Shown: one piece after another, positions 1-10,073 of the stretch | Numbering within the stretch: position 1 is the first letter of the stretch | Layout: every line of letters begins with the position of its first letter | Assembly: GCF_947172395.1 (NCBI RefSeq) | Contig: NC_069093.1 | Coordinates: forward strand, 10,575,561 to 10,639,560 | Direction of reading: 5' to 3' | Length of the DNA stretch: 64,000 bases | Source of the DNA: Bicyclus anynana | Lineage: Eukaryota; Arthropoda; Insecta; Lepidoptera; Nymphalidae | Made by a program: the position numbers and the translations under genes | Notes under the pieces: model-generated | Seen by the model: only the letters and a program-made list of their open reading frames with translations | Databases searched by the model: none | Told to the model about the DNA's origin: nothing

Positions 1-19
1 TTAAAGATGATGATGACAG

Positions 20-95
20 AGTCTAGCCCTCTTACTTATAGGAGAGGGGATATGGAACCACCACACTGCTCCATTGCGGATTGGTGGGCTTAGGC
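20..95 (+). repeat. dispersed repeat fragment, CACCACGCTGCTCC family, left half
   Basis: GGAGAGGGGATATGGAACCACCACACTGCTCCATTGC is a recurrent motif in this window (also 3779-3811, 57411-57440 and, reversed, 38572-38615). Its continuation is at 215-310, split by a SINE. Confidence 0.5.
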
Positions 96-97
96 AG

Positions 98-210
98 ATC
101 ATCATCATCATTATCAACCCATATTCGGCTCACTGCTGAGCTCGACTCTCCTCTCAGCATGAGAGGGGTTAGGCCAATAGTCCACCACGATGGCCCAATG
201 CGGATTGGGA
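98..210 (-). mobile_element. SINE family A, 5'-truncated, inserted in another repeat
   Basis: Reverse complement of the 3' part of the GATAGCCCAGTGG SINE: an ATC-repeat tail, ATCAACCCATATTCGGCTC, GAGAGGGGTTAGGCC and CCCAATGCGGATTGG. The flanks look like two halves of one older repeat, so this is a nested insertion. Confidence 0.75.
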
Positions 211-214
211 TTGG

Positions 215-310
215 GATCTTAGGGAGATATTGTTTGAATATTCAACGATCTCTATTAGATGTTAATGATAATTACCAGTCCGACGGCTTAACGAGCTATG
301 TACACGTTAA
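215..310 (+). repeat. dispersed repeat fragment, right half (GACGGCTTAACG)
   Basis: ATGTTAATGATAATTACC and CCGACGGCTTAACG continue the repeat interrupted at 95. Related segments occur at 1165-1260, 4375-4500, 35255-35390 and 57405-57545. Confidence 0.45.
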
Positions 311-628
311 AACTATATTATGCTCTTTATTAATGGATTAGTTTTTGTGTTAATTCATTTTCAATTCTCTCAATAAGTTCAAAGCTTTTACTAATAACGT
401 AGTTTTATTATTTAAACGACAAAATAGCTTAAAAATTAAATGTATTACATGACTGGCTACTTATAACCTATTGTTAAATAGTTATAAACTAAAAAGAAAA
501 AATCCTGGCTGAGTTTTTTGTAGGCTCTTCTCGAAGGCGCGTACTGTAAAAATATTTAATTTTCAAGTAGTTGATCACGTCTCAAAATAATATATGAAAA
601 TATTTTTTATTAATCTAAAAGAAAATTG
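311..628. other. AT-rich stretch with LINE 3' fragment
   Basis: At about 503-560 the words CTGGCTGAGTTTTTTGTAGG and CTCTTCTCGAAGGCGC match the LINE 3' end seen at 30358. Nothing else is supported. Confidence 0.4.
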
Positions 629-836
629 ATTTTGATGATATGAATGTTTGTTACTCTTTCACGCCTCGACTACTGAACTGAAATTTCAGCTAATTCAGTT
701 CAGTATTCATGTATTGAGATATATTATAGCATAAATTAACACATAAGCTACTTTTTATCCCGTAAAAATCCATGATTCCTGAGGGGTTTGTGAAAAACTA
801 AATTACACGCGGACGACCGCGGGTGTCCGCTAGTTT
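629..836 (-). repeat. ACTAGCGG-type dispersed repeat
   Basis: Ends in CCGCGGGTGTCCGCTAGT (complement of the ACTAGCGGACGC core) with the linked words TTTTTATCCCG and AACACATAAGCTAC upstream. This family recurs about 20 times in the window. Its class (SINE, LINE tail or Helitron-like) is not decided here. Confidence 0.7.
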
Positions 837-1493
837 CAAAGCTAGTTTGATGTTTCATGGGCACACTGACTCAACATGATAACATTTACCAAGGCCATTG
901 TTAGGCTCGTTTGATATCCAAAACGTAATGACACTCCCAAGTTGTATGTTGTTTCAGACAAATTACTCAGACGGAACGAGTGACGTCGTTAATCTTCATT
1001 TTCCGGTGCCATACAAAGGCAGGTACATCCGGCCGTAATTAACAAAAATAGTACTAATTAAACAACTTTGAGCTTAGTTCCGCATATTAAATCATCATCA
1101 TTATTGGCTTATTTTACCGACAGGTCCAGGCCTCAATCCTTATAGTGAAGAGTTTAGATCTACCTTAAATTAATACGTATTGGTGGGTGACAAGGGACAC
1201 TATCAAATATTGAGGCTAAAGATAATTACCGGGACCGATTTTTTAACGTAGGCGTCTGAAAATTAATTTGCATATTTGCCATAACATGACATTTTGATAC
1301 GCTTGTAATTTTTGCACAGATAACGAAATGCGCATACACAGCGTTTGTTTTTTTTAATCAGCCAGTATTAATGATAAAGTAAATTAATATTTTTATGTTT
1401 CTGATACAGATAAATGGTTGACATTTATTGTCAAAATTATTAAAATTAAAGAATTAAATGATTTTTTATTATATTTAGTAGATTGTTATACAA
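837..1493. other. no gene seen; old repeat fragment at 1165-1260
   Basis: AT-rich. The piece at 1165-1260 (GGTGGGTGACAAGGGACAC and GGGACCGATTTTTTAACG) is a diverged member of the GACGGCTTAACG family. No ORF of interest. Confidence 0.35.
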
Positions 1494-1597
1494 GGGGCTA
1501 AAAAGACCCATTATATACGAGGTATTTTTAGGGCCCGAAACGTAAGGCGAGGGCCGCCTAAATAGAAACCGAGTTTATAATGGGTTTAGCCCCACGT
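1494..1597. repeat. inverted-repeat element, GGGGCTAAA ends
   Basis: AGGGGCTAAAAAGACCCATT at the left is mirrored by ATAATGGGTTTAGCCCCA at the right, imperfectly, with the GC-richer interior AGGGCCCGAAACG. It may be a MITE or fold-back. Related TTTAGCCCC words occur again at 2378-2415. Confidence 0.5.
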
Positions 1598-3025
1598 GTT
1601 ACACTCTGCTTTTCACTACGATTGCGAGAATATAAAATAGTTTAGTTCAATATTCAATGATTTATTTTAATTGTAAAATAAATTTACAAAGTCTACAATT
1701 TTGAATATTAAGTTAGATGCTTTTACCCAGTAACATAATTTCCGACTACTGTGAAGTTGAATAATGAGTTTGTGAGGTAAACGTGGAAGATAATAGTTTA
1801 AAAAACTCCTTTCGTAAGTGAATCCATTTGTTGTTGTTTTCTTTACTTGTTATATTTTTCGTAGGTAAGTATTTAAGTGAATGCGTCTCGACTTTGATGG
1901 TAACAGATTGAAAATTTCATCCATCTCCAAATTAAGATCACCATTCTCACTAGATGAAGACAACAATAACAATTATTGTTGAAAAATATGTAAGTTACGG
2001 TCACAAATTTACAATGAATTTCGGAAAAAAATCAAGTGTGTATTATTATTCACGCCAATTGTTTTTTAAATTCTCGCTTTTTAATTTTATTTTTTTCACA
2101 TGAGAAAAAGGCAAAGGTATTACACCGTAAAGGATGTCCCATGTCTTCAAATCTCGCTCTATTCGCAACACAATAAAAATTAAATAAAAAAATGAACGCA
2201 TTCCACAGACAGGAACGCTGCATTTCATTCCTATTTAAAGTTTTTTATTTATTTTTCAAAACAATCAGGGCCTTACCTATAATGATTCTATTTTCGAATA
2301 AAACCTCCTCCGTTTTATAGTAGGCTAGTACTTGGCTAGTACTCGTAACAGACAAAAATTAAAAAAACAAAATTACTTTAGCCCCTAGAGGCTGATGCTT
2401 GTTTAGCCCCGCTGTGGAGTGGTAATATGACGGTGTTTTTGAGCAAGAGTAGTGAAAAGTTAATTTTATTCATTAAATGTTGAGCACTTTTCTGACATAG
2501 AAACTCTTTGCCAAGATTTTAAAAAGTACCGTTCATTTTAAGACGGATGATAAAGGTTTTATATTGAATTGCACATGTGCATTTTACTTTACATTACGGC
2601 ACATGTGCGTAATGAGATACGATTTTGAAATTAGTGAAATAAGCGATACTTTACGAGCATATGTGTTATAAAAAAAAACACTAACCAAGCAGCAAAAAAA
2701 ACATTCTCTTTTTTTTGCTGGTTGTTGTTATTAAGAGCAACGTAAAAGTAACTCGCGGTTCTTATCGTCAAAGTAACTTTCCGAACCTGAAGTTAATTGA
2801 CTACGAACAAAGTGAACAAAAACTCGACTGAGCTGTTAGTATACCAAAGGAAAATGAAAGAAAATTGTAATATTGAAATATTTGCAACAACATTCTTTGG
2901 CAGCTTAAGCAAGCTTTAGGTATTTTAACGTCGAAGGGATTTACTGGAATACCGAACGAGTTGGGAGAAGAAATAACACTCACGTATCTATATTTTTATT
3001 GCCAACCAGTTTTAAAAACACGCTT
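1598..3025. other. AT-rich intergenic, no supported gene
   Basis: Holds two TTTAGCCCC words (2378-2415) and a short A/T palindromic stretch near 2670-2720 (AAAAAAAACATTCTC with its loose complement). Short ORFs here lack codon bias and homology that I can recognise. Confidence 0.35.
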
Positions 3026-3260
3026 TCTTTTTTTTTTTTATTCTTTACAAGTTACCCCTTGACTACAATCTCACCTGATGGTAAGTGATGATGCAGTCTA
3101 AGATGGAAGCGGGCTAACTTGTTAGGAGGAGGATGAAAATCCACACCTCTTTTCGGTTTCTACACGACATCGTACCAGAACGCTTAATCGCTTGGCGGTA
3201 CGTCTTTGTCAGTAGGGTGGTAACTAGCCACGGCCGAAGCCTCCCACCAGCCAAAAAAAA
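3026..3260 (-). mobile_element. SINE family B, head-less copy
   Basis: Reverse orientation: T-run, TTCTTTACAAGTTACCCC, ACAATCTCACCTGATGG, AACTTGTTAGGAGGAGGATG, ATCGCTTGGCGGTACG and CCTCCCACCAGCC. It stops before the tRNA-like head. This family's tail in sense is AAGAATAAAAAA. Confidence 0.85.
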
Positions 3261-3289
3261 AGCTCGGGGTAGATACACTTCTTGACAAG

Positions 3290-3580
3290 CTCTATGGTAG
3301 TGCTGTGGTTCTTAACAGAGAGACCCAGAGTTTGATTCCCAACATGAGCCAGTTTAGGGTTTTATATTTTAGTTGGATTTAAAGAAATTAGATATTACGT
3401 GACTCAAACGGTAAAAGAAAAACATCGTGAGGAAACCTGCATAGCAGAGAATTTTCTTAACACTTTGCGTGTGTGAAGTCTGCCAATCCACATTGGGCCA
3501 GCGTGGTGGACTATTTGGCCGAGCTCCTCTCAATCTTAGAGGAGATTCGAGCTCAGCAGTGAGCCAAATATGGCCTGCTG
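3290..3580 (+). mobile_element. SINE family A, diverged
   Basis: Body words AAGAAATTAGATATTACGTG, AAACATCGTGAGGAAACCTG and TGTGAAGTCTGCCAATCC match family A. The tRNA-like head region is diverged (ACCCAGAGTTTGATTCCC). Confidence 0.7.
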
Positions 3581-3907
3581 GTTGGCATTGACCGGCTTGC
3601 TACCATCCTACCGATAGAGACGTTTTTGCGTGTAGAAACCGTCGGTAATGGTGACATAATCTTGTACTTCTTCCAAGTAGTCTTGCTTTCATCTTAGCTT
3701 CACATAACATCATGCAGTCAAGGGCTAGCTGATCATTCATAATTATCAGCCTATTTGAACGGCTTTAACATGGCCAGGCCTTCCTCAATATAGGAGAGAC
3801 GATATGGAGCTTAGACCAGTTGCGTACACTTCATAGATGCATAAACGCAAAGAGGATACCCTGAGGATTCATTACGAACCTGTATTGGACAAGGAATTTT
3901 TAAAAAG
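3581..3907. other. repeat-derived spacer, no gene
   Basis: Contains CAATATAGGAGAGACGATATGG at 3786-3807, related to the start of the window. The minus-strand ORF crossing 3811-4023 runs into the hAT MITE and is not a gene. Confidence 0.4.
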
Positions 3908-3950
3908 GCTCTATACGTACAAATTTTCTCACAATTTGTACGTATAGAGC
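3908..3950. repeat. 18-bp perfect hairpin next to hAT MITE
   Basis: GCTCTATACGTACAAATT (3908-3925) pairs perfectly with 3933-3950 around a 7-nt loop. The right arm contains the left hAT target duplication, so the MITE inserted beside or into this palindrome. Confidence 0.75.
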
Positions 3951-4306
3951 AGGGTAGGCGAACCAATGGCACGCGTGCCATTGATGGCACGCGACACAAT
4001 ATTTTGGGCACGTCGCCGATCATAAAACATGTGTAAAGTAGGTATTTGACATAAATTATTTGTCATCTAACCTGCAGCAACAGAAGTCACACTAATTTTA
4101 CAATAATTTAATTTATGCGTGTAATAAAAACATTCCAAAATGTACCTCTTTTGTTTACTTTATTTCATAAAGAGTTTTGATAGTATTTATTATTGTTATT
4201 CTCCAAATAATCAGAAAGTCAAAATTATTTTATGGCACGCCAATGACCCCATTAAACATTTTTTAGAAAAAATGGCACGTTGATGCATAAAGGTTCGCCT
4301 ACCCTG
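3950..4306. mobile_element. hAT-type MITE with 8-bp target duplication
   Basis: Terminal inverted repeats CAGGGTAGGCGAACC (3950-3964) and its complement (4292-4306) are perfect over 15 bp. They are flanked by GTATAGAG at 3942-3949 and 4307-4314. The 357-bp interior is AT-rich with several TGGCACG motifs near the ends and no transposase ORF. The CAGGG terminus plus 8-bp duplication places it in the hAT superfamily as a non-autonomous member. Confidence 0.92.
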
Positions 4307-4364
4307 GTATAGAGCCTACCCCAGCTTAAAACCTTGTGCACGCCACTGACTAAGACCCACCGCG

Positions 4365-4500
4365 CTGCTCCTAAGTTGGTGAGATAAGGGTGATAATGTT
4401 AAATTAACGGCTACTATCAGATGTTTATGATAGTGTCTGGGACCGACGCCTTAACGTGGTCTCTTGGTTTGTAACACCACCAACTTTCCAACCCCGCTTA
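4365..4500 (+). repeat. GACGGCTTAACG-family fragment
   Basis: ACCCACCGCGCTGCTCC, ATCAGATGTTTATGATAG and GGGACCGACGCCTTAACG in order, the fullest copy of this family in the window. Confidence 0.5.
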
Positions 4501-4519
4501 CAATTTTTACTGATAATAT

Positions 4520-4785
4520 ATATTTTTTGACTCTCTACAAGTTAGCCTTTGACTACAATCTCACATGATGGTAAGTGCATGCAATCTAAGATGAAAGGGG
4601 GCTAACTATTAGGAACAAAAACCACACCCGTTTTCGGTAATTACGACGTAACGGAATGCTAACTTTAGTTCACTAGCCACGGCCGAAGCCTCCCACCAGC
4701 CAGACCTGGACCAATCAAGAAAACCTCAATTTGTCCAGCCGGGGATCGATACCCAGGACCTCTGTCTTGTAAATCCACAAAACCC
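4520..4785 (-). mobile_element. SINE family B, diverged
   Basis: CTACAAGTTAGCC, CACATGATGGTAAGTG, GGCCGAAGCCTCCCACCAGC and AGCCGGGGATCG are present in reverse orientation. It ends within the tRNA-like head, and an internal deletion is visible near the GGAGGAGGATG word. Confidence 0.8.
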
Positions 4786-5158
4786 AAAAAACTTGTCGTT
4801 GAACAAAAAACAGTGCAAAGTCACAGTGCAAAGGTTAGTGTAACTGGTAATTTTTCACGCAAAAACGTTAGCAGCGCCCCCAGATTACTCGAAATAGGGA
4901 AGAAAATCTCGGTTCAAACACTGAAGCCCAACATAAACATGTTTATCTCAGGGATGGATGAAACTCGACCCGCAGGCCGCGGATACAAACAAAACCTTTA
5001 AAAACAATTCCCTTAAGTTTTATGTGGATACACGCGTTTATTTTGTAAATCTGTAAGGCCAATTGTTATTGCTTTTTTTGCATCATGGAATGGACAAGAG
5101 TAAAATTTACTCGTAAATGTGATGTTTTTCTAACAGACAGATAGCCTATCTGATTTAA
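4786..5158. other. no supported gene
   Basis: A 62-codon ORF (4813-5001) is open but without recognisable domain or repeat match. Left unannotated. Confidence 0.3.
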
Positions 5159-5850
5159 GTGGAGAATCTTCGTCTATAAACTTGCAATACTTTGTAGTAC
5201 ATAGGTACTTTAGTTGTTGATGGAACAAATATATTGCCGCCTGATGTTGAGTGGAAAATTATCACCTATAACAATACTTTGCAGAACATAGGTACATTAG
5301 TTGTTGCCGGAATAATTACATTGCTACCTGATGTTAAGTGGAAAATCATTACCTATAACAAAGTTATACTTTTAAAACAAAGGTAGTTTAGTTGTTGACG
5401 GAACAAGCATATTTCTAACTGTTGTCAATGGAAAATCGTCACCTATAACAATGCAATACTTTGCAGAACATAGCTACTTTAGGTGTTGAATGAACAAGCA
5501 CATTGCCACCTGATGTTAAGTGGAAAATTCATTGCCTATAACAATGTAATACATTGCAGAACATAGATACTTTAGGTGTTGAAAGAACAAGCACATTGCC
5601 ACCCGATGGTATGTGGCAAATCATCGCCTATAACAATGCAAATACTTTGCAGTAAATACGTATTTTAGTTGTTGACGGTACAAGCAAATTTCCACCTGAT
5701 GTTAAGTGGAAAATCATTGCCTTTAACATTGCATTATTTTGCAGCACATAGGTACTTTAGCTGTTGAAGTAATTAGTACATTGTCACCTGTTGCTAAGTG
5801 GAAAATCATCGCCTATAACAATACAAGACCTTGCAGAATATAGTTACTAC
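5159..5850 (+). repeat. 92-bp minisatellite, about 7.5 copies
   Basis: Units beginning GTGGAAAATCATCRCCTATA start at 5159, 5251, 5338, 5428, 5520, 5613, 5706 and 5798, so the period is 86-93 bp. Shared segments include TTTGCAGAACATAGGTAC and CCACCTGATGTTAAGTGG. Units differ by substitutions and small indels, indicating an old array. No coding frame is maintained. Confidence 0.9.
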
Positions 5851-7910
5851 ATAGATATACATTTTTAATAAGCTGCCCTGTCAATATGAGACGATGTTTA
5901 TGCTCAGGTTGTGGTCATAGAGACTGCAATTATTAACATCACTGTGTGTTTTAAATTGCGTTTGGATTTGAATTGGATAAAACGTTTCACAAGATCATAC
6001 ATAAATATTGAATGTAGGTACAAATCACACACTTTCTTAAGAAATAATACACAAATATTTGTGTAGAAAAATCTACCTAAAAGTCTTTTTTTAACGGATA
6101 TAATTGTAGTTCTTTAAAAGTAGAAATAATACATACCAAACAGAAAGTAAAATAAAGCATCAGAAAAAAAACTTCCAACGACCTAATAGCCAGGATAAAT
6201 CGCAGTATTTTATAGTCGTTTACGCTCTTTACTCTGTATACTCTACGTTCAACGTCAAACGTATGTGGTTGAATCGTCAATTTCACAAAATGCACTGAAC
6301 CGTCCTTTTGCTTTTCCCACATTAAATTCTCCTAATGGCGGTTAAAAACACATTCTGCACTCAATTACAGAGTGCCTTTTTAACTATTGCAGCGGCGAGT
6401 CAAGCGTAGTTACGAACTTAGGTCAAGTTAATGACTTCGAGTTTCTCTAACTTTGCTTTTAAGAAGAAAGCTCGGTTGTAGCTGGCTTGTAGTTAACTTT
6501 AATTGACCGCCAATCGAATAATACGAAGAAAAACCGCTGACTAATCAATGCAGAAAAGAAAATAAAAACAGCATGTTTTAATAATTATGTACTCGTTTAA
6601 GCATTTTAGGGTTGAACATTATATATAAATATGTAAGTAGATTTTAATTGGATTATTGACTACAGATCACATTACTCGTGTTTTTTGCGATTACCACCTA
6701 CAAAGAGTCCCTAAAATTGGACAAACTGAAAGTCCGCAAAGGGAGGACGGTATAGTTTTTTTTATAATATTACGTAATTAGTTTGTATCCCTATGTTTTT
6801 GAATTCAACCCAAACAATGTTCATAGTTTATTTTTATAGTTCACATATTGAAAAATCGGTTGTCTGTAAAGTCGGTTTACTTCGATCTCTTGTTGGGTTC
6901 AGTGTGCTCGTGGCGTTCGAGCCGTCCACATCTCTTGTTGTGTAATTCTTTATGAGGTTACTTGGGATAGGCGGGGAGAGTGACTTGAGTGGAAAAGGGG
7001 TGTTTGTTAACAGTCAAAGGTACCTTTAACCCTACACACATCGTTCACAAGTACTCAAGGTCATTCTCTCCCATTCTAGGGTCTTATTTTGGTTACAGTT
7101 TGATTTGTTAATTAAGTTGTCCTGACAAGTGTTGTGAATCATAACCTTTGTTTGACATTAGTTGTCTTATATTTGTAATCACTTTTGAGTCCTATAATAT
7201 TAGTATTTCCATTGTTTTGCATTTGGCAATATTTTAAATTTTTTGGGCAACTGTAAGCAATAGACTAAAAATAAGTAAGTAAGTCAAGCACATAAACTGT
7301 ATGAGTTTTCATCTAATTACGATAAAAGATTTTTATTAGAATTTGAAATTTTATAATCATATTTATTTTGCAAACATCCAGACAATCTTTTTACGTATAA
7401 ATTACTAAACATTGACCTTATTTACCCGAAGATCTCATAAAAATCAATATATTCAAACCTAGTCATCATCACCATTGTGAGCTACAAACTTTTATCAAAA
7501 AATCCTCGGGCTATTTTGATCCTAGTAAAATTCGAGTTACATTATCCTTCACAAACACAAACCTTCCTTCCTTCTCTTCACACATAACTACTGCCCTAGG
7601 GATATTGTATTCTAACACTATTGTATGACCTGTAAAGCCTTTGATAAAACATAATGTACTATGTACTATGACATAAGACGTTTGTGGAAATACTGTAGTA
7701 CATAGATCGTGAATCCTTTGATGTTTATCTGCGGACAGTAGAAAATCTGATCCTTGTTATGCAAGACTGTAAACATTCAAAGCGGGGTCTAATATTATCC
7801 ACTACGAGGTTGGATAGATACGGTCTATAATATTAAATACATTGTGATAATATTTTTATTACAAAATTTTCACCCTTTTATTAAGTACGTCATCAGAGAC
7901 CCTTTAATGT
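5851..7910. other. gene-poor AT-rich stretch
   Basis: A minus-strand open stretch at 6077-6336 with one hydrophobic segment is discussed under findings. At 6851-6885 AAAAATCGGTTGTCTGTAAA resembles the repeat at 32785-32815, and 7190-7265 (TTGCATTTGGCAATATTTTA) recurs at 13856-13890. Nothing else is supported. Confidence 0.35.
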
Positions 7911-8107
7911 TTATAAAATGATTTATTTATTTTGCTATCAACCGCGCGAAAAGTCGACGAACCCATGCGACAACGTCACCCAGGTCGGACAAAATCTCTC
8001 TCGTTTTGCAATTGCACGTTGTAGAGTCAACATCTCCGGAGAATGCTCCGGTTTCGGCGTGAAACGTACGTACTGAGGATGCTCCGGTTTCGGGGTGAAA
8101 CGTACGT
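7911..8107 (+). mobile_element. fold-back element copy 1, left part, interrupted by LTR element
   Basis: Begins like the copy at 19451 (TTATTTATTTTGCTATCA), runs through GAACCCATGCGACAACGTCA (minus copy of the right arm) and into two tandem versions of the hammerhead-like block (8036-8070 and 8073-8107). It continues after the LTR element at 13407. A possible target duplication TTAATGTTT is at 7904-7912 and 13542-13550. Confidence 0.8.
8073..8107 (+). ncRNA. hammerhead-like motif, disrupted by LTR insertion
   Basis: CTGAGGA (8073-8079), stem II GCTCCG/CGGGGT and GAAA (8097-8100) are conserved. The retrotransposon cut the motif right after CGTACGT, and the stem I 3' strand (AGACAG) is now at 13407. 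A second upstream copy (about 8033-8070) has CGGAGAA in place of CTGAGGA and is judged inactive. Confidence 0.5.
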
Positions 8108-8772
8108 TGTTAAGAATTGTTTAACATAGTTGAGAACTACCAATTCTTGTTGACGATTGATGATTAATTGTTAGATTATTTAAGCTATTTAGAATATATA
8201 CATTACTAGGTATATTTATACAGTTATATCTTGTAAACAGTGTATTAGTTGCCTAGATGTAGTTCTTACTTGTATCTTTTATTATATTACTTTTGTTAGG
8301 GATGATTAGTTATAAGAGTGCCAATTATAGATAGAATAAATACTGTAATAATATAGTAACTAATTTCCTAGATTTATATACTTTAGATATAAGCTTTAAT
8401 AAACGTTATTTAGTACCCGTCTATCATTTTCCACTAGCATAAATTAGTATATTCTATTAGTTGTTAACTGCTTAACAAGTATATACGGACTAGTGTATTG
8501 CTGTCCTTGTCAAACATACCTCTCGCTCTATTATAATGTATCCATCTCACTCTTACTTATAAGTTTGTCTCCTTCATTTGTACCATATCTGTTTCAATAA
8601 AGTATACGGGTTGTGAGCGCTTCTAATCCCATATAATTCTGCACCCCAATAATATTTCACACACTTCACTCCCGAAGCTTGAAGCGAACGCATCTACTCG
8701 ATTTACAAGAAATTACGTGTTTTATTTATACGCGTCACTCCCTGTGGTTTGGACTCTCCAAAATCCTCCACA
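8108..8772 (+). repeat. 5' LTR
   Basis: Starts TGTTAAGAATTG and ends AATCCTCCACA. It contains AATAAA-type signals (for example TTTCAATAAAGTATACGGG near 8592-8610), consistent with the R region polyA signal. Length and sequence match the 3' LTR. Confidence 0.93.
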
Positions 8773-8777
8773 GTGCA

Positions 8778-8797
8778 TGGTCCTTCGAGCTGGATTC
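8778..8797 (+). promoter_or_regulatory. primer-binding site, tRNA-Tyr type
   Basis: TGGTCCTTCGAGCTGGATTC starts 5 nt after the 5' LTR. It complements the 3' end of insect tRNA-Tyr (acceptor ...CGAAGGACCA) with one apparent mismatch. The tRNA end is from general knowledge, not present in this window. Confidence 0.7.
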
Positions 8798-8980
8798 ACC
8801 GAGCCGGCAAACATCTGAAGAATAAGCTCAGGCAAGAGAGCGTCTCCGTGGAAGAACTGAAGAGGAATCAACCTATCGCTGCAGAACAGGGTTCCGCGGG
8901 CTTGGAAGATCGTTCAGTTGGGCCACGGAACTGAAGTGACGTCATCAAAGTCTGCCTAGACCGAAGAAAAGGCATCGACC

Positions 8981-9455
8981 CTTCGCTGCGGGTGCATTGA
9001 GGCGAAGCTCAGTAGTAGCTGCCGAAGACCGCGAGGCTTGTGGGGAAGATCGTTTCATCGAGCTACAGACCAACCGAAGATCTACGACGCAACGACGAAA
9101 AGGAATCCACCTTCGCTGCGGGTGCGTTGAGGCGAAGCTCAGTAGTAGCTGCCAAAGACCGCGAGGCTGTGGGGAAGATCGTTTCGTCACGCTGTAGAAG
9201 ACCTTCAAGGGTACACCTTCAACAAAACGAAGAGGAATCCACCTTCGCTGCGGGTGCATTGAGGCGACGCTCCGAGTAGCTGCTGAAGACCGCGAGGCTG
9301 TTGGGAAGATCGCTTCGTCGCGTTGGAGAAGACCTTCAACAAAACGAAGAGGAATCCACCTTCGCTGCGGGTGCATTGAGGCGAAGCTCGGAGTAGCTGC
9401 TGAAGACCGCGAGGCTGTTGGGAAGATCGCTTCGTCGCGTTGGAGAAGACCCTAA
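8981..9455 (+). repeat. four tandem leader repeats inside the LTR element
   Basis: Units start at CTTCGCTGCGGGTGCRTTGA at 8981, 9111, 9243 and 9360 (periods 130, 132 and 117 bp). Each holds GAAGACCGCGAGGCT and GGGAAGATCG. This block is GC-rich, unlike the AT-rich ORF that follows, and short ORFs over it on both strands repeat the same peptide. It lies between the primer site and the ORF, where packaging signals of LTR elements usually sit (inference). Confidence 0.85.
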
Positions 9456-9755
9456 GCGGTTTACCGCGCCTCATCTGTTCACCACCTAACGGTGTCAAAC
9501 GGTGAACAGTGAGTTAACGCCTAACGGCGGGAGCAGTATACCAGACGGTACTGCCAGCTTGCCTTAACCGGCAGCTGTAACAGTCTGATCGCGCCAATAC
9601 GGTTCACGTGAGATAGGGGTCCTCTTAGTAGGCACAGCCGAGGGTGTCGGGCGTTCCTCCCGATACCTGAGCACTCTAACCCTCACGTGTTACCCTCTGT
9701 CGGGCGATTCCCACCTCACCTTACCTATTATTCCATCCCTGGGAGAGTGACCCTC

Positions 9756-9990
9756 AAACAGGACTGCTAGGGCGTTAGGGCTAGTAGGGCAGTTAGGATA
9801 TTAGGGACGGTAGGTTTATTAGGGTATTTATTTATTTTATTTTTCAACGTATTTATGTATTTTATTTAGGGTATTAGGTTAACTATGGTATTTATGTATT
9901 TTATTTATATTTTTTTTAGGGTATTTATTTATTTTATTTAGGGTATTAGGAACGTTAGGATTATTAGGGTTTTAGGGACAGTAGGATCGG
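9756..9990 (+). repeat. degenerate TTAGGG/TTTATTTATT tract in LTR leader
   Basis: Irregular repeats of TTAGG-like and TATTTATTTTATTTAGGGTA units. They recall the insect TTAGG telomere unit, but the spacing is irregular and the tract lies inside the retrotransposon, so a telomeric origin is not claimed. Confidence 0.5.
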
Positions 9991-10073
9991 TACAGTCAAT
10001 AAAACCCCAAAGACGGAGAGAGCAAGTGGCTCTAGGATAAGTTAAATTATAAAACAACGACGCACGCAAGAAA

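Noticed and set aside
8945..9498. ORFs of 66-143 codons with repeated peptides on both strands
   Set aside because: They follow the tandem leader repeats of the LTR element and are open on both strands only because the unit lacks stops.
9756..9990. Telomere-like TTAGG sequence
   Set aside because: Units are irregular, mixed with TATTTATT and enclosed within the retrotransposon; no run of perfect TTAGG.
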